A stretch of 15,867 bases of DNA from DASSWG01 sp041689995 (GTDB taxonomy: Bacteria; Bacteroidota; Bacteroidia; Flavobacteriales; Flavobacteriaceae): positions 1-15,867 of the forward strand of contig JBDNFD010000095.1 of the NCBI GenBank assembly GCA_041689995.1, given 5' to 3'. Both the position numbers and the translations under genes were made by a program. Positions 12,381 through 15,867 of the stretch are shown here, in pieces (within the stretch, counting starts at the first letter, position 1; each line of letters starts with the position of its first letter). The notes beneath the pieces were generated by a model. It made no database searches. It was not told where the DNA came from and was given only the letters and a program-made list of their open reading frames with translations.

Positions 12381-13238
12381 TTAATAGTCACCCAGCGTTT
12401 CCGGGTTCTGAGCCAATGCATTTTTCAATTGCTCATCGTTCGGCGCGACGCCATGCCATTTGTGGGTATGCATCATAAAATCCACGCCGTTACCCATCAC
12501 GGTGTGCAATAAAATGCAAACGGGTTTCCCTTTTCCCGTACGCTTCTTGGCTTCTTCCAATCCGTTGATAACCGCGGTTAAATTATTTCCGTTTTCAACT
12601 TCTAAAACATCCCACCCGAAAGCTTCAAATTTATTTTTGATACTTCCCATTGGAAGTACGCTGTCCGTACTTCCATCGATTTGTTGTTTGTTCAAATCGA
12701 TGGTCGAAATCAGATTATCAACCTTTTTTGCGGAAGCGTACATAATGGCTTCCCAATTTTGACCTTCTTGTAATTCGCCATCACCGTGAAGTGAAAAGAC
12801 CAAATGTGGATCCTTGTTCAATTTTTTGGTTTGGGCCGCACCGATCGCTACCGACATTCCTTGACCCAACGAACCGGAAGCCACGCGAATACCCGGTAAA
12901 CCTTCGTGGGTGGTAGGATGTCCTTGAAGTCGGGAATCCAACATCCGGAAAGTGTTCAGTTCTTCAATGGGAAAATAACCACTTCGTGCCAAAACACTGT
13001 AAAAAACAGGTGAAATATGCCCATTGGAAAGAAAGAACAAATCTTCGCCAATTCCGTCCATATCGAAACCTTCTTTTCGATCCATAACCTTTTGGAACAA
13101 GGCGGTGAAAAATTCGGCGCAACCCAAAGAACCTCCTGGATGACCTGAATTTACATTATGAACTTGACGTAAAATATCCCTTCGCACTTGCGTGACAAAG
13201 GATTCCAATTCTTTGATAGTTTCTTTGATAGTTGGCAT
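12381..13238 (-). CDS. Transketolase, N-terminal (thiamine diphosphate-binding) subunit
   Basis: The 285-residue protein is the PP domain that binds the diphosphate and Mg of thiamine diphosphate. The motif starts at GDGE (152-155, LHGDGELQEGQNWEA) and ends with DLNKQQIDG (181-189, N183 as metal ligand). Other transketolase landmarks are NSGHPGGSLG (30-39), SNGHISP with H74, and LQGHPT with H107. It completes the active site with the C-terminal subunit encoded just downstream and transfers two-carbon units between sugar phosphates. It is the first gene of the pair and has a clear promoter upstream. Confidence 0.96.
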   Translation of the reverse strand: MPTIKETIKELESFVTQVRRDILRQVHNVNSGHPGGSLGCAEFFTALFQKVMDRKEGFDMDGIGEDLFFLSNGHISPVFYSVLARSGYFPIEELNTFRMLDSRLQGHPTTHEGLPGIRVASGSLGQGMSVAIGAAQTKKLNKDPHLVFSLHGDGELQEGQNWEAIMYASAKKVDNLISTIDLNKQQIDGSTDSVLPMGSIKNKFEAFGWDVLEVENGNNLTAVINGLEEAKKRTGKGKPVCILLHTVMGNGVDFMMHTHKWHGVAPNDEQLKNALAQNPETLGDY

Positions 13239-13267
13239 TTTCTGATGGATTGAATTCGATTTTGCTG

Positions 13268-13298
13268 CAAAAATACTTTTTTAAAAGGGTAGCACAAA
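13268..13298 (-). promoter_or_regulatory. Promoter of the transketolase operon
   Basis: On the - strand TTTG (13298 to 13295), 19 bases, then TATTTTTG (13275 to 13268). Both elements and the spacing match the Bacteroidetes consensus. The leader would be about 25-30 bases long. Confidence 0.65.
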
Positions 13299-13360
13299 AT
13301 CGAAAGTATAAAACCTTGAAATTGGAAAATGTGATTTTGAAACAGCTTCCAGGTTCATCG

Positions 13361-13389
13361 TTTGGTTTTATTTTAGATAGTTATCTTTG
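13361..13389 (+). promoter_or_regulatory. Promoter of the tgt operon
   Basis: TTTG (13361-13364), 17 bases, then TATCTTTG (13382-13389). Both elements match the consensus, and transcription would begin about 15 bases before the tgt ATG. It is divergent from the transketolase promoter, with about 60 bases between the two -33 elements. Confidence 0.75.
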
Positions 13390-13408
13390 CACCCACTGAA
13401 TTCTGTTT

Positions 13409-14539
13409 ATGAAATTTGAGCTGTTAGCCACGGATGCCCAAGGAAAAGCGCGCGCCGGAACAATCACCACCGATCATGGAAGCATCGAAACCCCGATTTT
13501 TATGCCTGTCGGAACCGTCGGAACTGTAAAAGGCGTGCATCAACGCGAATTAAAAAATGACATTAACCTGGATATTATCTTAGGAAATACCTATCATTTA
13601 TATTTGCGTCCGGAAACTGAAATTCTGAAGAAAGCCGGCGGATTGCATAAATTCATGAATTGGGACCGCAATATTTTGACAGATAGTGGGGGATATCAGG
13701 TTTATTCCCTTTCGGCAAATCGAAAAATCAAAGAAGAAGGTGTGAAATTCAAGTCCCACATTGATGGTTCCTATCATATTTTCACTCCCGAAAATGTAAT
13801 GGAAATTCAACGGGATATTGGGGCGGATATCATCATGGCTTTTGACGAATGCACGCCATATCCTTGTGATTATAGATATGCCGAGAGATCAATGAAAATG
13901 ACCCATCGCTGGTTGGACCGCAGTATTTCACATCTGGAAAAAACGCCATTAAAATATGAGCATTCACAGGCATTTTTCCCAATTGTTCAAGGAAGTACCT
14001 ATAAAGATTTACGAAAAATATCAGCGGAATATGTCGCTTCGGTGGGAGCCGAGGGAAATGCCATCGGCGGGTTGTCGGTGGGCGAGCCGGCTGAAGAAAT
14101 GTACGAAATGACCGAAGTGGTGACCGATATTCTTCCGAAGGAAAAACCGCGTTATTTAATGGGTGTTGGCACGCCAATTAATATTTTAGAGAATATTGCT
14201 TTGGGGATTGATATGTTCGATTGTGTGATGCCGACCCGAAATGCGCGAAACGGAATGTTGTTTACCGCCCACGGAACCATGAATATGAGAAATCGCAAAT
14301 GGCGCGATGATTTTTCGCCCATTGATGAAATGGCGATCACTTGGGTCGATACGGAATATTCCAAAGCCTATCTAAAACATTTGTTCACCGTGAATGAAAT
14401 GTTGGGGAAACAAATCGCAACCATCCATAACCTGGGATTTTACATGTGGTTGGTTCGTGAAGCAAGAAAACATATCTTAGCGGGTGATTTTTCGGTTTGG
14501 AAAAATAAAATGGTGAAGCAAATGGGCAATAGATTGTAA
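13409..14539 (+). CDS. tgt: tRNA-guanine transglycosylase (queuine tRNA-ribosyltransferase), zinc site degenerate
   Basis: Tgt exchanges guanine-34 of tRNAs with GUN anticodons for the queuosine precursor preQ1. The 376-residue protein has the family's key acidic residues: D92 in TDSGGYQVYSL, D146 in AFDECTPYP, and the nucleophile D271 in MFDCVMPTRNARNG, as well as GGLSVGE (220-226). In E. coli and Zymomonas Tgt a structural zinc is held by CxCxxC plus a distant His. Here the corresponding positions are A309, T311 and D314 (MAITWVDTEYSKAYL), while the His survives as H340 (TIHNLGFY). The spacing of D314 to H340 is the canonical 26 residues, so this is substitution, not misalignment. The permease gene starts one base after the stop. 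Confidence 0.97.
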   Translation: MKFELLATDAQGKARAGTITTDHGSIETPIFMPVGTVGTVKGVHQRELKNDINLDIILGNTYHLYLRPETEILKKAGGLHKFMNWDRNILTDSGGYQVYSLSANRKIKEEGVKFKSHIDGSYHIFTPENVMEIQRDIGADIIMAFDECTPYPCDYRYAERSMKMTHRWLDRSISHLEKTPLKYEHSQAFFPIVQGSTYKDLRKISAEYVASVGAEGNAIGGLSVGEPAEEMYEMTEVVTDILPKEKPRYLMGVGTPINILENIALGIDMFDCVMPTRNARNGMLFTAHGTMNMRNRKWRDDFSPIDEMAITWVDTEYSKAYLKHLFTVNEMLGKQIATIHNLGFYMWLVREARKHILAGDFSVWKNKMVKQMGNRL

Positions 14540-14540
14540 T

Positions 14541-15614
14541 TTGAAAATACTTGACTGGTATATATTGAAACGATATTTGGGCACATTTTTTATGTTGCTT
14601 CTGCTATTTATTCCCATTGGAATCGTGGTCCATCTCGCGGAAAAAATCGGTAAAATCCTAGAGCATCAAGTGCCGTTAACGGAAGTGATGGAATATTTTT
14701 TCTATTTCACCATTTACTTCGGAAACCTGCTGTTTCCCTTATTTTTGTTTTTGTCCATAATTTGGTTCACCTCCAAATTGGCCGATAATACGGAAATCAT
14801 TGCTTTTTTGAGTTCAGGGGTTTCATTTTATAGATTTTTGAGACCTTATCTTATTGGCGCCACAATTGTTTGTGCTGGGGCTTTGGTTGTCGGAATGTAT
14901 ATCGCACCTTGGGCGAGCAAAGGCTTTAACGAGTTTCAATACGCCTATTTGAAAAGCCAGGTGGAAGCGCAACAAACCAAAGATATTTATCGGCAGAACG
15001 GAAATGAATATATTTATGCCACTCATTTTCAACCAAAAACCAAGACGGCTCGAAATTTTGCACTGGAACATTTTGAAGGAAATGTGATGAAGTTTAAGAT
15101 CACTGCCAATCGGTTGAAATATAATGAAGAAGATTCTACATTTACGTTGTACGATTTTGAAAAACGAATAGTTAGCGCGCGCTCCGATAGTCTGATCAGT
15201 ATGTCACAGTTGGACACGATTCTCCCTTTCGAATTTGATGCGCTGACCCCTGTTACTTATATTGCTGAAACCCTTAGCTATACTGAACTCAATGATTTTA
15301 TTGCCCAAGAAACACGCCGTGGTTCACCAAATATAAATATTTATAATGTGGTGGCTTACAAACGTTGGAGCACCCCGGTTTCTGCCTTCATTCTGACTAT
15401 AATTGCCGTTGCGGTTTCTTCGATGAAACGCAGGGGCGGAATGGGCGTTAATTTGGCGATTGGTATTTCCATTGCGTTTATGTTCGTTTTCTTCGATAAA
15501 ATTTTTGGAACTATTGCCGAACAATCTACTTTTTCTGCATTTTTCGCGGTTTGGATCCCTAATATTGTCTTTGGAATAGTTTCTATTTTTCTTCTGCGAA
15601 AAGCTAAACGTTGA
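14541..15614 (+). CDS. LptF/LptG family (YjgP/YjgQ) lipopolysaccharide export permease
   Basis: This is a membrane component of the Lpt system, which extracts lipopolysaccharide from the inner membrane and feeds it to the LptA bridge, powered by LptB. The 357-residue protein has the family layout. It has an N-terminal helix after MKILDWYILKRYLGTFF, two more helices (about 50-75 and 99-122), a periplasmic beta-rich domain (about 125-265), and three C-terminal helices after the conserved SSMKRRGGMGVNLAIG. LptF and LptG cannot be told apart by eye. The start is TTG at 14541, one base after the tgt stop; the residues it encodes match the family's usual start and no in-frame ATG precedes M18. The two genes are probably translationally coupled. 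Confidence 0.93.
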   Translation: MKILDWYILKRYLGTFFMLLLLFIPIGIVVHLAEKIGKILEHQVPLTEVMEYFFYFTIYFGNLLFPLFLFLSIIWFTSKLADNTEIIAFLSSGVSFYRFLRPYLIGATIVCAGALVVGMYIAPWASKGFNEFQYAYLKSQVEAQQTKDIYRQNGNEYIYATHFQPKTKTARNFALEHFEGNVMKFKITANRLKYNEEDSTFTLYDFEKRIVSARSDSLISMSQLDTILPFEFDALTPVTYIAETLSYTELNDFIAQETRRGSPNINIYNVVAYKRWSTPVSAFILTIIAVAVSSMKRRGGMGVNLAIGISIAFMFVFFDKIFGTIAEQSTFSAFFAVWIPNIVFGIVSIFLLRKAKR

Positions 15615-15782
15615 TATTTATTTCGTCTATATTTTGTCCAAAATTTATTATTCCCAAGTGATTTTGGGCTGAAATTTTGAAAAATCTCCCTCAACTTTCC
15701 TTTTCAAATAACCATTCAAATTAATAAATAGGTATAATCGCTTAAGCCGCACAAATTCCGAGAATTTTTTTAAATTTATCGG
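15615..15782. other. AT-rich spacer after the permease gene
   Basis: No gene is supported. A weak inverted repeat, CCAAAAT (15638-15644) and ATTTTGG (15661-15667), could end the permease transcript but lacks a U-run. If the next frame is a transposase, the end of an insertion sequence should lie in this spacer. Confidence 0.4.
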
Positions 15783-15867
15783 ATGGATAAAAGAGATCGA
15801 TTTCTTGGTGTGCATTCGATAAAGTTTACGCTCCGGTTTCATGAAGATGGGGAATGTTTCAAATACC
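15783..15867 (+). CDS. Start of a probable IS1595/ISXO2-type transposase (cut by the window end)
   Basis: An ATG at 15783 opens a frame that stays open for 28 codons to the window edge. The residues SIKFTLRFHEDGECFKY fit the N-terminal pattern of IS1595/ISXO2 transposases, in which a short F..RF segment is followed by an acidic stretch and C..Y before a zinc ribbon. An in-frame TAA at 15771-15773 limits the start to this ATG. The identification rests on a few residues of a pattern and is tentative. It could also be another small protein. Confidence 0.4.
   Translation, partial: MDKRDRFLGVHSIKFTLRFHEDGECFKY

Noticed and set aside
11931..12512. 193-codon + strand frame across the two transketolase genes
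   Set aside because: It is antisense to two well-conserved enzyme genes and has no domain pattern of its own.
15638..15667. Inverted repeat CCAAAAT/ATTTTGG as terminator of the permease gene
   Set aside because: The stem is short and AT-rich with a long loop and no following U-run.
15648..15842. 64-codon frame on the - strand at the right edge
   Set aside because: It is Lys/Phe-rich, has no recognisable motif, and overlaps the more convincing + strand frame at 15783.
1..15867. CRISPR array, phage, toxin-antitoxin or defence system
   Set aside because: I saw no regularly spaced direct repeats of CRISPR length, no phage or restriction genes and no toxin-antitoxin pair. Nearly all coding regions are recognisable housekeeping or respiration genes.

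Overview
The window looks like chromosomal DNA of a Bacteroidetes bacterium, most likely class Flavobacteriia. Four things point there: the cbb3 oxidase subunits N and O are fused in one chain; transketolase is split into two genes; several genes are preceded by the Bacteroidetes-type promoter (TTG, then 17-23 nt, then TAnnTTTG) rather than a sigma70 promoter with a strong Shine-Dalgarno; and there is an FKBP-like lipoprotein with Asp-rich repeats of a kind I associate with this group. The species cannot be fixed by eye.

Region 1 (about 1-6550, + strand) is a microaerobic respiration operon: ccoNO, ccoQ, ccoP, ccoG, ccoH, a TauE/DsbD_2-type membrane protein and a 46-residue single-pass membrane peptide. 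Together they would build a high-affinity cbb3-type cytochrome c oxidase (CcoNO, CcoQ, CcoP) and supply its assembly functions (the CcoG Fe-S protein, CcoH, probable metal handling by the TauE-like protein). ccoI and ccoS are not in the window. hemN (6563-7927, - strand) faces the operon and encodes an oxygen-independent haem biosynthesis enzyme. An FNR-type dyad lies about 40 bp upstream of its probable start of transcription, so oxidase and haem supply may answer to the same low-oxygen signal.

Region 2 (about 7930-8750) has no convincing protein gene. It holds two nearly identical tRNA-Lys(UUU) genes on the - strand, each with its own hairpin terminator and a probable promoter, followed downstream by a further perfect dyad.

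Region 3 (about 8748-15614) is housekeeping: shikimate kinase (aroK), a PyrR-like phosphoribosyltransferase, an S4-domain (Hsp15-like) RNA-binding protein, an FKBP-fold lipoprotein, a two-gene transketolase, tRNA-guanine transglycosylase (tgt) and an LptF/LptG-type permease coupled to tgt. The last 85 bases open a further reading frame that resembles the start of an IS1595/ISXO2-type transposase and runs off the end.

The most unusual signals are: short tandem repeats with a period of 7 bp in several spacers just before start codons; a Tgt that has lost all three zinc-ligand cysteines; a CcoP with only one haem c motif; an uncharacterised micro-protein at the end of the cco operon; and a terminator that overlaps the next promoter between the two tRNA genes. 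I found no CRISPR array, phage region, rRNA or defence system.
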